A stretch of DNA of 64,000 nucleotides from Rhizobium binae. GTDB taxonomy: Bacteria > Pseudomonadota > Alphaproteobacteria > Rhizobiales > Rhizobiaceae. The stretch covers positions 3,227,001 to 3,291,000 of the forward strand of contig NZ_CP071604.1 in assembly GCF_017357225.1 (NCBI RefSeq), in the 5' to 3' direction. A program made the position numbers and the translations under genes. The notes under the pieces were generated by a model, which did no database searches, was not told where the DNA came from, and was given only the letters and a program-made list of their open reading frames with translations. Positions 37,226-45,463 of this stretch are shown here, in pieces; positions within the stretch are counted from its first letter, which is position 1; every line of letters begins with the position of its first letter.

Positions 37226-37226
37226 A

Positions 37227-38069
37227 TTGCTCGATCTCAGGAAATTGTCGCTCGAAGCCCAGCTCACCGCCCTCCTTGATGGCGAAGTCTCGTCCGAACA
37301 GCGCCACGAACTGGAGCAGCGCCTGGCAAATGACGAGAATGCGCGCCGGCTGCACGAAAAACTGCGCCACGGCGCCGATTTCGGACGTCGCCGCCTCGAC
37401 GATGTCCTGAAGGAGCCGGTACCCCTCGCCCTCGTCCGCTCGATCAAGAGCACGCAGCCGCCGAAGACGCCGATCGCCCAGCGCGCCACGCGCCCGCAGG
37501 TGAAGCTGGCGCCGAGCGGCCCGCAAGCGCTGGCTGCCGCCCTCATCCTCTTCGTCCTCGGTTGCGGCATCGGCTATTTCGTCGCCACCGCACCGGATGC
37601 CGTCGAGGTCGCCACCACGACCTCGACAACGGCGCCAGCCAATACCAGCGACTGGCTGGGCGACGTCACCGCCTATCAGCGCCTGCTGATCCGCCAGCCC
37701 CGCCACCTTGTCGAAGTGCCCGCCTCACAGGCCGAGGAAATCTCCAGCTGGCTGACGACAGCCATCGGCGTGCCCTTCCGCGTGCCCGATCTCAGCGCCG
37801 AATCCTGGACCTTCCAGGGCGCCCGCGTCATTCTCGGCGACAACCGCCCTGTCGGCCAGCTCGTCTATTCCAATTCCGACGGCGACATCATCTCCATCTG
37901 TTTCCGCAAGGACGCGCAGCCGCCCGAGACCGACGACTTCAAGGAAACGATCAAGGATGAGATCGGCCTCGTCACTTGGCACAATGCCGGCACCTCCTAT
38001 GTGCTCGCCGGCCCCTCCGCCGAAGCGACTCTCGGCCAGCTCGCCATGAAGATCGCTACGGCGATCTAA
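37227..38069 (+). CDS. Transmembrane anti-sigma factor
   Basis: About 280 residues. The cytoplasmic N-terminus (LLDGEVSSEQRHELEQRLANDENARRLHEKL) is an anti-sigma-type helical domain without the zinc HxxxCxxC motif. A single helix (ALAAALILFVLGCGIGYFVATAP, about 105-127) leads to a periplasmic domain. No ATG lies near the start; TTG 37227, one base after the sigma stop, is the likeliest, with TTG 37194 as an alternative. The pair should respond to an envelope signal, released by proteolysis or conformational change. Confidence 0.82.
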   Translation: MLDLRKLSLEAQLTALLDGEVSSEQRHELEQRLANDENARRLHEKLRHGADFGRRRLDDVLKEPVPLALVRSIKSTQPPKTPIAQRATRPQVKLAPSGPQALAAALILFVLGCGIGYFVATAPDAVEVATTTSTTAPANTSDWLGDVTAYQRLLIRQPRHLVEVPASQAEEISSWLTTAIGVPFRVPDLSAESWTFQGARVILGDNRPVGQLVYSNSDGDIISICFRKDAQPPETDDFKETIKDEIGLVTWHNAGTSYVLAGPSAEATLGQLAMKIATAI

Positions 38070-38111
38070 AATGCGAGAAGGCGGCGCCGCGTCGCATCCG
38101 CCGTCTTCGAT

Positions 38112-39089
38112 TTAAGGCACCAGCACCACCTTGCCCACCGCCCTTCGCTCCTCGATGGTGCGATGGGCTTCCGCCGCCTGGTCCAGCGGGAAGCGACTAC
38201 CTTCGACGACCGTCAGCCGGCCCGTTGCCGCAAGATCGAAAAGCTCGCCGAGATCCTCCCGAAGCCTGCGGGGCGTCAGCAGCGGCAACAGCGAAAACCC
38301 CTTGATCGATTGGTTGTCGCCGAGCATGCGCTCGATCTCCTCCGCCTTGAGTCCGAACCTCCCCATGGCCGCCAGAACCAGCTCGCCACGAGGCGCCAGC
38401 GCATCGACCGCCGCTTTTGAGGACACACCGCCGACAGTTTCGTAGATGATATCCGCTCCGCGCCCGCCGCTATGCTTCCTGACCTCTTCCTGCCAGCCAG
38501 GCGCGGTATAATCGACGGCATGATCGGCCCCGAGCGACAGGGCAAGCGCCCTCCTCTTCTCGCCGCTCGCCGCCGCGATCACCAGGTCTGCTCCGTTGCG
38601 CCTCGCCAGTTGCAGAAGCAGCGAGCCAACGCCGCCGGCTGCGGCGCTCACGAGTACGCTCTTGCCTTTCGGAAGGCTGCGGCGCGTCAGATGCAGCGCC
38701 GTCAGCCCCTGCACCATCAGCCCCACAGCCGCCTCAAAAGAAATTGCATTCGGCAGCCGCAACACCGATCCGCCGTCGACCGCGACGAATTCCGCATAGC
38801 CCCCGCCGCGCCCGATCGCGAAGAGAGGAACCGCCACGCGTGTGCCGACCAACGATATGTCGGCGTCCGGCCCCGCCCGTTCGACGACACCGGCGATTTC
38901 GACGCCGGGAAACATTGGCAGCTCCGGCGTCACGGCATAACGATCGGCCCGCATCAGCACCTCGAAGAAGTTGACGCCCGCCGCATGGACACGGACCAGC
39001 ACCTCATCGCGCCTGAGCTCAGGAATCGGCAGCTCCACGAGTTCGAGAACATCCGGCGCACCGAAGCGAGCGAATTGGATGGCTTTCAT
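38112..39089 (-). CDS. NADPH:quinone oxidoreductase (zeta-crystallin type)
   Basis: A 325-residue medium-chain dehydrogenase/reductase: N-terminal GroES-like half, VHAAGVNFFEVLMRADRY, then the nucleotide loop VSAAAGGVGSLLLQLA with the LGADHAVDYT and YETVGG segments. The zinc-binding residues of alcohol dehydrogenases are missing, as usual for quinone oxidoreductases. It is divergent from an HxlR regulator that probably controls it. Confidence 0.9.
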   Translation of the reverse strand: MKAIQFARFGAPDVLELVELPIPELRRDEVLVRVHAAGVNFFEVLMRADRYAVTPELPMFPGVEIAGVVERAGPDADISLVGTRVAVPLFAIGRGGGYAEFVAVDGGSVLRLPNAISFEAAVGLMVQGLTALHLTRRSLPKGKSVLVSAAAGGVGSLLLQLARRNGADLVIAAASGEKRRALALSLGADHAVDYTAPGWQEEVRKHSGGRGADIIYETVGGVSSKAAVDALAPRGELVLAAMGRFGLKAEEIERMLGDNQSIKGFSLLPLLTPRRLREDLGELFDLAATGRLTVVEGSRFPLDQAAEAHRTIEERRAVGKVVLVP

Positions 39090-39189
39090 GGCAGGGAACC
39101 TCACGTCTGATTGGCGTGGGGCAGGTTTAGCAATAGGATGGGAAGCAAGAATACATACTCTTTCGTGCCCTACCCACCAGGAGGTGACC

Positions 39190-39579
39190 ATGGCCGAGCC
39201 GATGAAAAGACTGCCGAAATTGCCGGTCGAGCGGGCACTGAAAGTGATCTCAGGGCGCTGGAAACCCGTCATCCTTTACTATGTCTTCTCCGGCCCGAAG
39301 CGTCTTTCCGAGCTGAAGCGCATGATGCCTGCCATCACCCAGAAGGTGCTGATCCAGCAGCTGCGCGAGATGGAAGAGCACGGTCTGGTCACCCGCCAGG
39401 TCTTTGCCGAAGTCCCGTCCCGCGTGGAATACAGCGCAACCGAACTCGGCCTCGAACTTGAGCCGGTGCTGCTGGCGCTCTGCCGCTGGGGCCAACGCCA
39501 TGCCGAGGCGAACGACGAAGCCGGCATGATTGCCGATTGTATCGTCAGGCCGCGCCATATCAGTACGGTCGCGGCCTGA
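39190..39579 (+). CDS. HxlR-family transcriptional regulator
   Basis: A 129-residue winged-helix protein: ALKVISGRWKPVILYYVFSGPKRLSELKRMMPAITQKVLIQQLREMEEHGLVTRQ. There is no regulatory Cys in the N-terminal helix (YodB/QorR-type sensors have one), although CRWGQRH and ADCIV hold Cys residues further on. Start ATG 39190 has AGGAGGTGACC just upstream. Its head-to-head position with the quinone oxidoreductase (100-base gap) suggests quinone-responsive control, by analogy with QorR. Confidence 0.9.
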   Translation: MAEPMKRLPKLPVERALKVISGRWKPVILYYVFSGPKRLSELKRMMPAITQKVLIQQLREMEEHGLVTRQVFAEVPSRVEYSATELGLELEPVLLALCRWGQRHAEANDEAGMIADCIVRPRHISTVAA

Positions 39580-39598
39580 GTCTTTCCGGGATCAGGCC
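39573..39598. terminator. Hairpin spanning the stops of hxlR-type gene and leuA
   Basis: GGCCTGA, 12 bases, TCAGGCC: a perfect 7-bp stem made of the two convergent stop codons and their flanks. There is no good T run on either side, so it would be a weak, bidirectional terminator at most. Confidence 0.35.
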
Positions 39599-41316
39599 TT
39601 GCCGGATTTCACATCCAGCACGCGGTTGGCGGCCGAGACGATCGCTTCCAGCGAGGCCGCGACGATGTTGGTATTAATGCCGGCGCCGAAGAGCTTGCCG
39701 CCGGGATAGGAGGTCTCGACATAGGAGATCGCCGCCGCGTTAGAGCCATGCTGCAGCGAATGCTCGGAATAGTCCTCGACCGACATTTCGATGCCGAGAT
39801 AATGCGACAGCGCGTTGATGAAGCCGTCGATCGGGCCGTTGCCGCGGCCTTCGATGCGCTTGATCTCGCCATTGTCTGATATCTCGGCCGCGACGATCCG
39901 TTGGCCTTTGCGCTCAGTGTCAGGATAGGTGTGATGATCGACGAACCTGAGGCGCGCATCGGGCTGGGTCACGTATCGCTCGATGAAGCGGTCGTAGATG
40001 CGCTTCGACGGAAGCTCCTTGCCCTCGACATCGGTGATGCGCTGGATGTCCTCGCGGAATTCGACCTGCAGGTTGCGCGGCAGGTTGAGCCCAAAATCCT
40101 GCTGCAGGATATAGGCGATGCCGCCCTTGCCGGACTGCGAGTTGATGCGGATGATCGCTTCGTAGGAGCGCCCGACATCGCGGGGATCGATCGGCAGGTA
40201 GGGCACTTCCCAGACGGGATGGTTGGCGACCTGTGCGGCCTTCATGCCCTTGTTGATCGCATCCTGGTGCGAGCCGGAGAAGGCCGTATAGACCAGCTCG
40301 CCGACGTAAGGGTGACGCTCGCTGATCGCCATCTGGTTCGAATATTCGAACACCTCCTTGATGCGCTCGATGTTCGAGCAATCGATGCCGGGATCGACGC
40401 CTTGCGTGAACATGTTCAGCGCCATGGTCACGACATCGACATTGCCGGTGCGCTCGCCATTGCCGAACAGCGTGCCTTCGACGCGGTCGGCGCCCGCCAG
40501 CAAGGCCAGTTCGGCAGCGGCAATGCCGGTGCCGCGGTCGTTATGCGGGTGTAGCGAGACGATCAGGTTCTCGCGGTTGTCGAGGTTGCGGCACATCCAC
40601 TCGATCTGGTCGGCATAGACGTTCGGCGTCGCCATCTCGACGGTCGACGGCAGATTGATGATGAGCTTGTTGTCGGGCGTCGGCTTCACCACCTCGATGA
40701 CGGCATTGCAGATCTCCAGCGCCACTTCGAGCTCGGTGCCGGTAAAGCTCTCGGGCGAATATTCGAACCGGTAGCCGCCGCCGGCCTTGGCGGCCATGTC
40801 GGTGATCATCTTGGCGGCGTCGACGGCAATCTGCTTGATGCCCTGGACATCCTTGGCGAAAACGACGCGACGCTGCAGCTCGCTGGTCGAGTTGTAGAAA
40901 TGAACGATCGGCCGGTTTGCCCCTTCCAGCGCTTCGAAAGTGCGGGTGATCAGTTCAGGCCGGCACTGCACCAGCACCTGCAGCGAGACGTCTGCGGGAA
41001 CATTGCGCTCCTCGACGCACCAGCGAGCGAAATCGAAATCGGTCTGCGAAGCCGAGGGGAAACCGATCTCGATTTCCTTAAAGCCCATCTCCAGCAGCAG
41101 ATGGAACATGCGTGCCTTGCGGTCGTGGCCCATCGGATCGACCAGCGCCTGGTTGCCATCGCGCAGGTCCACCGAACACCAGACAGGCGCCTTGATGATC
41201 GTCTTGGTCGGCCAGGTGCGGTCGGGAATGTTTACCTGCGGATAGGGCCGGTACTTCACCGCGGCATCGGGCATGCCCTTGGCGCCTGCGGAGGATCGGC
41301 TGGTGGTGTTGTCCAT
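39592..41316 (-). CDS. leuA: 2-isopropylmalate synthase
   Basis: A 574-residue enzyme, long form (yeast-type LeuA), first committed step of leucine synthesis (acetyl-CoA plus 2-ketoisovalerate). The catalytic domain has VDLRDGNQALVDPM, LHPHNDRGTGIAAAELALLAGADRVEGTLFGNGERTGN, and the C-terminal allosteric domain follows from about 430. ATG 41316 has GAGGAG 9 bases before. The leader peptide, attenuator and promoter at 41421-41635 precede it, so it is likely controlled by leucine supply at transcription and by feedback at the protein. Confidence 0.96.
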   Translation of the reverse strand: MDNTTSRSSAGAKGMPDAAVKYRPYPQVNIPDRTWPTKTIIKAPVWCSVDLRDGNQALVDPMGHDRKARMFHLLLEMGFKEIEIGFPSASQTDFDFARWCVEERNVPADVSLQVLVQCRPELITRTFEALEGANRPIVHFYNSTSELQRRVVFAKDVQGIKQIAVDAAKMITDMAAKAGGGYRFEYSPESFTGTELEVALEICNAVIEVVKPTPDNKLIINLPSTVEMATPNVYADQIEWMCRNLDNRENLIVSLHPHNDRGTGIAAAELALLAGADRVEGTLFGNGERTGNVDVVTMALNMFTQGVDPGIDCSNIERIKEVFEYSNQMAISERHPYVGELVYTAFSGSHQDAINKGMKAAQVANHPVWEVPYLPIDPRDVGRSYEAIIRINSQSGKGGIAYILQQDFGLNLPRNLQVEFREDIQRITDVEGKELPSKRIYDRFIERYVTQPDARLRFVDHHTYPDTERKGQRIVAAEISDNGEIKRIEGRGNGPIDGFINALSHYLGIEMSVEDYSEHSLQHGSNAAAISYVETSYPGGKLFGAGINTNIVAASLEAIVSAANRVLDVKSGKA

Positions 41317-41420
41317 TGTCTTGTCTCCTCGTCCCGGCATTTGTCCCGCCTCTTAGCCGATCGCATCGGGCTTGGCGACAAACAAATGCGGACCTTCGTC
41401 GGTCGTTACGTCAATTTTGA

Positions 41421-41474
41421 AAATGAGTCGCGAGGAGCGATGCCGGGCGGGCTTTCGGCCGCCGGGCGCTCCTC
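41421..41474 (-). terminator. leu attenuator (terminator hairpin)
   Basis: On the minus strand GAGGAGCG (41467-41474) pairs with CGCTCCTC (41432-41439), with an inner GGCGG/CCGCC stem, followed a few bases later by TTTT. It starts at the stop codon of the leader ORF. A competing helix is visible: GCCGGG at 41481-41486 pairs with CCCGGC at 41461-41466, which lies in the 5' arm of the terminator, as expected of an antiterminator. Confidence 0.7.
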
Positions 41475-41598
41475 AACGGACCCGGCAACCGCGCGTAAGG
41501 CCGAGGAGAAGAAGCGAGGTCAGGGCGCGCGTATTGTCACGCAGGGCGATGCGGCCGCGTGCAATCGAGTCGGAAATCTTGGCGCCTGTGGTCTTCAT
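41473..41598 (-). CDS. leuL: Leucine leader peptide (41 residues)
   Basis: The 41-codon ORF runs from ATG 41598 to a TGA at 41473 and contains ALTSLLLLGLTRG near its end: six Leu codons in ten, four of them consecutive (CTT CTT CTC CTC). It is followed directly by a hairpin terminator and then leuA, the layout of classical attenuation. Ribosome stalling at the Leu codons when charged tRNA-Leu is scarce would favour the antiterminator. There is no Shine-Dalgarno; the predicted transcription start is only about 2 bases before the ATG. It was inferred from sequence alone. Confidence 0.78.
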   Translation of the reverse strand: MKTTGAKISDSIARGRIALRDNTRALTSLLLLGLTRGCRVR

Positions 41599-41606
41599 AG
41601 CCGCGC

Positions 41607-41635
41607 TTATAGCGTTGAGCGGCAGAGCTGGCAAG
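41607..41635 (-). promoter_or_regulatory. leuA promoter
   Basis: CTTGCC (41630-41635), a 17-base spacer and CTATAA (41607-41612) closely match the alpha-proteobacterial CTTGAC-N17-CTATAT consensus. Transcription would begin near 41600, almost on the leader ATG. Confidence 0.7.
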
Positions 41636-41649
41636 GCCTCGCCCTTGCA

Positions 41650-42849
41650 TTATCTCGGTGACGCTCGTTCTTTCCAAGCCTTCACCAGCTGCGACAGCGC
41701 AAGCATCAGCCCGCCGGCAATCAGGCCCCAGAAGGCGCCGGAAATGCCGCCGAAGGAAACGCCGGATGCCGTGACGAGGAAGGTGATCGCCGCCGCCTCA
41801 CGCGATTCCGGCGCCTGGAAGGCCGACATCGCCGAGGACGAAAAGGCGCCTACGAGTGCCAGCCCCGCCACCGCCTCGATCAGAACAGGAGGCGCCAGGG
41901 CGACAAAGGCCGTCACTGCGCCGGCAAGCAGCCCGAGGACGATGTAACCCGCGCCGGCGATCAGCGACGCCCAATACCGCCGCTTCGGATCGGCATGGGC
42001 ATCCGGCCCAGCGCACATGGCCGCGGTGATCGCCGCCAGATTGACGGCGTGACCGCCGAACGGCGCCGACAGCAGTGAAAAGAAGCCAGTGACGGCAAAG
42101 AGCGGGCCGGGCTTCGGATCGTAGTGGTTGACCTTCAGCACGGCGATACCGGGAATGTTCTGCGAAGCCATGGTGACGATGAAGAGCGGCAGCGCGATCG
42201 ACACGAAACCGGCAAGATTGAACACCGGCCGGACGATTTCCGCCGCCGGCACCAATGACTGCTGCAGCGACATAAGCGCGCCGTCGGGAATATCGACGCC
42301 GAAGGCAAGCACCAGCACGAAGGCTGCGAGTGCCGCCGGCACCGCCCAGAGCCGCTTGAAGGCGCCGACCACGATCCAGGCAATAATGATCGGCAGCCCG
42401 AGCAGCGGATTGAAGCCGATTGCCTTCACCGGTGCAAAGCAGAGGCCGATCAGCACGCCTGATAGCATGGCATTGGCGAGCGGTGCCGGAATGGCCGCAA
42501 CCGCCCGGCCGAGCGGTTTGAACAGCCCGGCGACAACGATCAGCGCCGCGCAGATGAGAAACGCCCCGACCGCGGCATTGAAGCCGCCCTCGATCGCGCC
42601 GGTGCTTGCCAGCAGTGCCGCGCCGGGTGTCGACCAGGCGATGCTGATCGGCAGTCGGGTTACGGCGCTGAGCACGATCGCGCAGACACCCATGGAGATC
42701 GACAACGCCATCAGCCCCGAGGCTGCCTGAACCTCTGTCGCGCCGACGGCCTGCAACCCATGCAGCACGACGGCGAAGGAGCTGGCGGAACCGACAAAGG
42801 CGGTCAGCAGCCCCATGAACAGGGCCTGGATGGAAAAATCTTTGAGCAT
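41650..42849 (-). CDS. BenE-family benzoate/H+ symporter
   Basis: A 399-residue transporter with about 11-12 hydrophobic segments. Typical family stretches: SWA-type LMGLLTAFVGSASSFAVVLHGLQAVGA at the start, GVCAIVLSAVTRLPISIAWSTPGAALLASTG, and GGHAVNLAAITAAMCAGPDAH. The real substrate is unknown; BenE proteins are named after benzoate. It lies upstream of leuA on the same strand, with the leuA promoter between them. Confidence 0.88.
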   Translation of the reverse strand: MLKDFSIQALFMGLLTAFVGSASSFAVVLHGLQAVGATEVQAASGLMALSISMGVCAIVLSAVTRLPISIAWSTPGAALLASTGAIEGGFNAAVGAFLICAALIVVAGLFKPLGRAVAAIPAPLANAMLSGVLIGLCFAPVKAIGFNPLLGLPIIIAWIVVGAFKRLWAVPAALAAFVLVLAFGVDIPDGALMSLQQSLVPAAEIVRPVFNLAGFVSIALPLFIVTMASQNIPGIAVLKVNHYDPKPGPLFAVTGFFSLLSAPFGGHAVNLAAITAAMCAGPDAHADPKRRYWASLIAGAGYIVLGLLAGAVTAFVALAPPVLIEAVAGLALVGAFSSSAMSAFQAPESREAAAITFLVTASGVSFGGISGAFWGLIAGGLMLALSQLVKAWKERASPR

Positions 42850-43010
42850 GACGGGACTCGGGCTGCGGGAATGGCATGGAGCACGACGGTTGGCGCGCAG
42901 GCAAGTCCAGATTCAGCGTTTTCCGTTCAGCCGCCGCCAAACAACGCCTTTGCCTGCCGGCGGCGCACGCTTAAAGTGATCTCCAACCTATGAGACCGGG
43001 GGATAGGTGA

Positions 43011-43151
43011 ATGGCTGGCGAAGCGCGAACGATGCTCGTTACAGGGGCAACCGGAGGCATTGGTGCGGCAGTCTGCCTCCTGTCGCACTTCTGCGACCAT
43101 ATGACTGGGCTGAATATCATGTACGACGTCGGTTTCACACGCTCGTATTGA
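43011..43151 (+). pseudogene. Short-chain dehydrogenase reduced to its two ends
   Basis: A 46-codon ORF whose first half is the SDR opening (MLVTGATGGIGAAVC) and whose second half is the SDR ending (CDHMTGLNIMYDVGFT, compare the usual HxTGQVLxVDGGFT). About 190 residues of an SDR, including the catalytic YxxxK, are missing without a frameshift at the junction near 43075. A ribosome site (GGGGGATAGGTG) remains. It is best read as an in-frame deletion remnant, though translation of the 46-residue peptide is possible. Confidence 0.75.
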
Positions 43152-43199
43152 AGGCGCGGCAGCGATCTCTTCTCCCGACCCGAATCCGCCCATGAAAAT

Positions 43200-43238
43200 G
43201 AAATGCCCCCGCCTGCTGTCTGCGGGCAGGGGCATTTC
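43200..43238. terminator. Bidirectional hairpin terminator by clpP
   Basis: AAATGCCCCCGCCTGC and GCGGGCAGGGGCATTT are almost fully complementary around a TGT-type loop, with A runs before and T runs after. It can end clpP transcription on the minus strand and readthrough on the plus strand. Confidence 0.8.
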
Positions 43239-43261
43239 TTGGTCGTTTTGGCCGCGAAAAC

Positions 43262-43846
43262 CTAGATATCGGCCTGCGACGTCACGATCCGCGAAACGAG
43301 GCCATAGTCCTTTGCCTCTTCGGCAGAAAGCCAGTAATCGCGATCGGTGTCCTTGGCGATCTTGTCGAGCGGCTGGCCGGTGGCTGCCGCCATGATCTTG
43401 TTCAAGCGCTCGTTCATCTTGATGATCTCGCGGGCCTGGATCTCGATGTCCGATGCCATGCCGCGCGTGCCGCCCGACGGTTGGTGCAGCAGGAAGCGCG
43501 TGTTCGGCAGGCAGATGCGGCGCTCCTTCGGAGCGGCGACATAGATCAGCGCGCCGGCCGAAGCGACCCAGCCGGTACCGATCATCCAAACCTTCGGCTT
43601 GATGAACTTGACCATATCATGAATGGAATCGCCGGATTCGACGTGGCCGCCGGGCGAGTTGACATAGATGCGGATGTCCTCGTCGCCGGCTGCGGCAAGT
43701 GCCACGAGCTGCGAGCAGACTTTCTGCGCCAGTTCCTGATTGATCGGTCCATAGATGAAGATCGAACGCGACTTGAAAAGATTCGCCTCCGTTTCCTTGC
43801 CGAGCGGCAGTTCCTTCGTCTTGTCGTCCTGTTCTTCGTCGTTCAT
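43262..43846 (-). CDS. clpP: ClpP-type serine protease subunit
   Basis: A 194-residue ClpP. The catalytic Ser is in [17 protein letters not shown], the His in [12 protein letters not shown] and the Asp in [17 protein letters not shown]. The handle and the [14 protein letters not shown] helix are present. GWVASAG replaces the usual ASMGA, marking a divergent paralogue common in rhizobia, which have several ClpP copies; the main one is not in this window. ATG 43846 follows GAGAGG. Single gene ended by the hairpin at 43200-43238. Confidence 0.88.
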   Translation of the reverse strand: MNDEEQDDKTKELPLGKETEANLFKSRSIFIYGPINQELAQKVCSQLVALAAAGDEDIRIYVNSPGGHVESGDSIHDMVKFIKPKVWMIGTGWVASAGALIYVAAPKERRICLPNTRFLLHQPSGGTRGMASDIEIQAREIIKMNERLNKIMAAATGQPLDKIAKDTDRDYWLSAEEAKDYGLVSRIVTSQADI

Positions 43847-44075
43847 TCGAACCTCTCGGAGATGAATTCGGGTTCCTCGCACATAGTGCGACTCAATGCC
43901 TAAAACAATGCGGGAAAAACACAAGGCACCGAAGCGGTGGAGATATCCTTAAGAAGCCGCGCGCGGTTCCGCAAGCCTTACTGAAATGTAACGGTGAAAG
44001 GCTTTGAAAAGCCTGAATCGCTTCCTACCTCACCCCTCACGCGGCAATGCCGTACGAAATAACAGGAGACAAGAC

Positions 44076-44849
44076 ATGTCACCCGAAGAACGCCAATTGC
44101 TGACCGGCCTGTTCGACCGCGTACGCACCGCTGCGGCCACGCCGCGCGACCGCGAGGCCGAGGCCCTGATCGACGAGGCGACGCGGCAACAGCCCTCGGC
44201 CACCTATTATCTGGCTCAGGCCGTGATCGTTCAGGAAAAGGGGCTGGAGGCGGCCGCCAGCCATATCAAGGAACTCGAAGAACGCGTGCGCCATCTGGAA
44301 GCCGGCAGTAGTGAACACCGCCAGGCCGAACAGGGCGGCGGCTTTCTGAGCTCGATCTTCGGCAACACCCAGACGCAGCAGCCCGCTCCGGTTCCGTCAA
44401 GTCCCAATCCCGGTCCCTGGGGCCAGCCTTCCCGCGGCCATGACGAACCCCGCGGCTACGACAGCGGCGCTCGCCAGATGCCGCAGCAGCCGACCGGCCC
44501 CTGGAGCCAGCAGGCCTATGCGCCATCGGCAGGCGGCAGCTTCCTGCGCGGCGCGCTCGGCACAGCAGCGGGCGTTGCCGGCGGCATGCTGCTTGCCAAT
44601 TCGCTGAGCGGCATCTTCGGCAACCACATGTCCTCGCTCGGCTGGGGCTCGCCCTTCGGCGCCAATCCGTTCGACAACGCCAGCGCGCCCACTGAGGAAA
44701 CCGTCATCAACAATTATTTCGGCAATGATGACACCCGCCAGGCGTCCGACAACGCGGCCGATGAGAACGACGATAATCTGCAGCAAGCGGATTACGACGA
44801 TGGCGATGATTATAGCGATGACTCGTCCGGCGATGTGACGGATGTGTGA
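44076..44849 (+). CDS. DUF2076 protein
   Basis: A 257-residue protein. The N-terminus MSPEERQLLTGLFDRVRTAA is the DUF2076 helix pair, with QEKGLEAAASHIKELEERVRHLEA a short coiled coil. A Gln/Pro/Gly-rich middle and one hydrophobic Ala/Gly helix (RGALGTAAGVAGGMLLANSLSGIFG, about 170-195) lead to a strongly acidic Asp/Asn tail (from about 225). AGGAGAC precedes ATG 44076. Function unknown; DUF2076 proteins are described as envelope-related. Confidence 0.85.
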   Translation: MSPEERQLLTGLFDRVRTAAATPRDREAEALIDEATRQQPSATYYLAQAVIVQEKGLEAAASHIKELEERVRHLEAGSSEHRQAEQGGGFLSSIFGNTQTQQPAPVPSSPNPGPWGQPSRGHDEPRGYDSGARQMPQQPTGPWSQQAYAPSAGGSFLRGALGTAAGVAGGMLLANSLSGIFGNHMSSLGWGSPFGANPFDNASAPTEETVINNYFGNDDTRQASDNAADENDDNLQQADYDDGDDYSDDSSGDVTDV

Positions 44850-44948
44850 GAACCGACGCTGAAGCCTTGACGGCCGGCGGTCGGACAAGGGACAGAGGTT
44901 GCCGCACCCTCGCCCGGCCCTTCGCTTTGGCTCAGGGCGTTCGCTGCT

Positions 44949-44981
44949 GCAATCGATTCACTGGATCGATGGCTCGGGCTG
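44949..44981. repeat. Short inverted ATCGAT element
   Basis: CAATCGATTCACTGGATCGATGG carries two ATCGAT arms around TCACTGG. It resembles short palindromes I remember as common between Rhizobium genes; only one copy was seen, so the call is tentative. Confidence 0.25.
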
Positions 44982-44995
44982 TGCCCGACCGCAGC

Positions 44996-45463
44996 TCACC
45001 CACGTCCGCGATAGGTGGCCACACCTTGATCCGGCAGCCACACGCCTTCCGGCGGCTTGCCCGTCTGCCAGAAGACATCGATCGGAATGCCGCCGCGCGG
45101 ATACCAGTAGGCGCCGATCCGGAGCCATTTCGGATCGAGCAGCTCGACGATGCGCTTGGCGATATAGATCGAGCAATCCTCGTGAAAGGCGCCGTGATTG
45201 CGGAAGGAATGCAGAAAGAGCTTCAGCGACTTCGATTCCACCAGCCATTCGCCCGGAATATAGTCGATGACGATATGGGCGAAATCCGGCTGGCCGGTCA
45301 TCGGGCAGAGCGAGGTGAATTCCGGCGCAGTGAAACGCACGACATAATCGGTGCCGGCATGGTTGGACGGCACTTTTTCAAGAACCGCCTCCTCCGGCGA
45401 ATTGGCGGTTGCGGTCTGCTGGCCCAGCATCGACAGGCTGGAAACATCGGTATTCGGCATCAT
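44996..45463 (-). CDS. queF: NADPH-dependent 7-cyano-7-deazaguanine (preQ0) reductase
   Basis: A 155-residue single-module QueF that reduces preQ0 to preQ1 in queuosine synthesis. The active Cys is in [10 protein letters not shown], and the family motif ESKSLKLF is present with the catalytic Asp nearby. It is the second gene after a CDF transporter; its ATG overlaps the stop of that gene by four bases. No preQ1 riboswitch is evident directly ahead of it. Confidence 0.95.
   Translation of the reverse strand: MMPNTDVSSLSMLGQQTATANSPEEAVLEKVPSNHAGTDYVVRFTAPEFTSLCPMTGQPDFAHIVIDYIPGEWLVESKSLKLFLHSFRNHGAFHEDCSIYIAKRIVELLDPKWLRIGAYWYPRGGIPIDVFWQTGKPPEGVWLPDQGVATYRGRG

Noticed and set aside
43999..44014. 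AGGCTT...AAGCCT hairpin after the clpP promoter region
   Set aside because: Short (6 bp) with no T run and no gene ending there.
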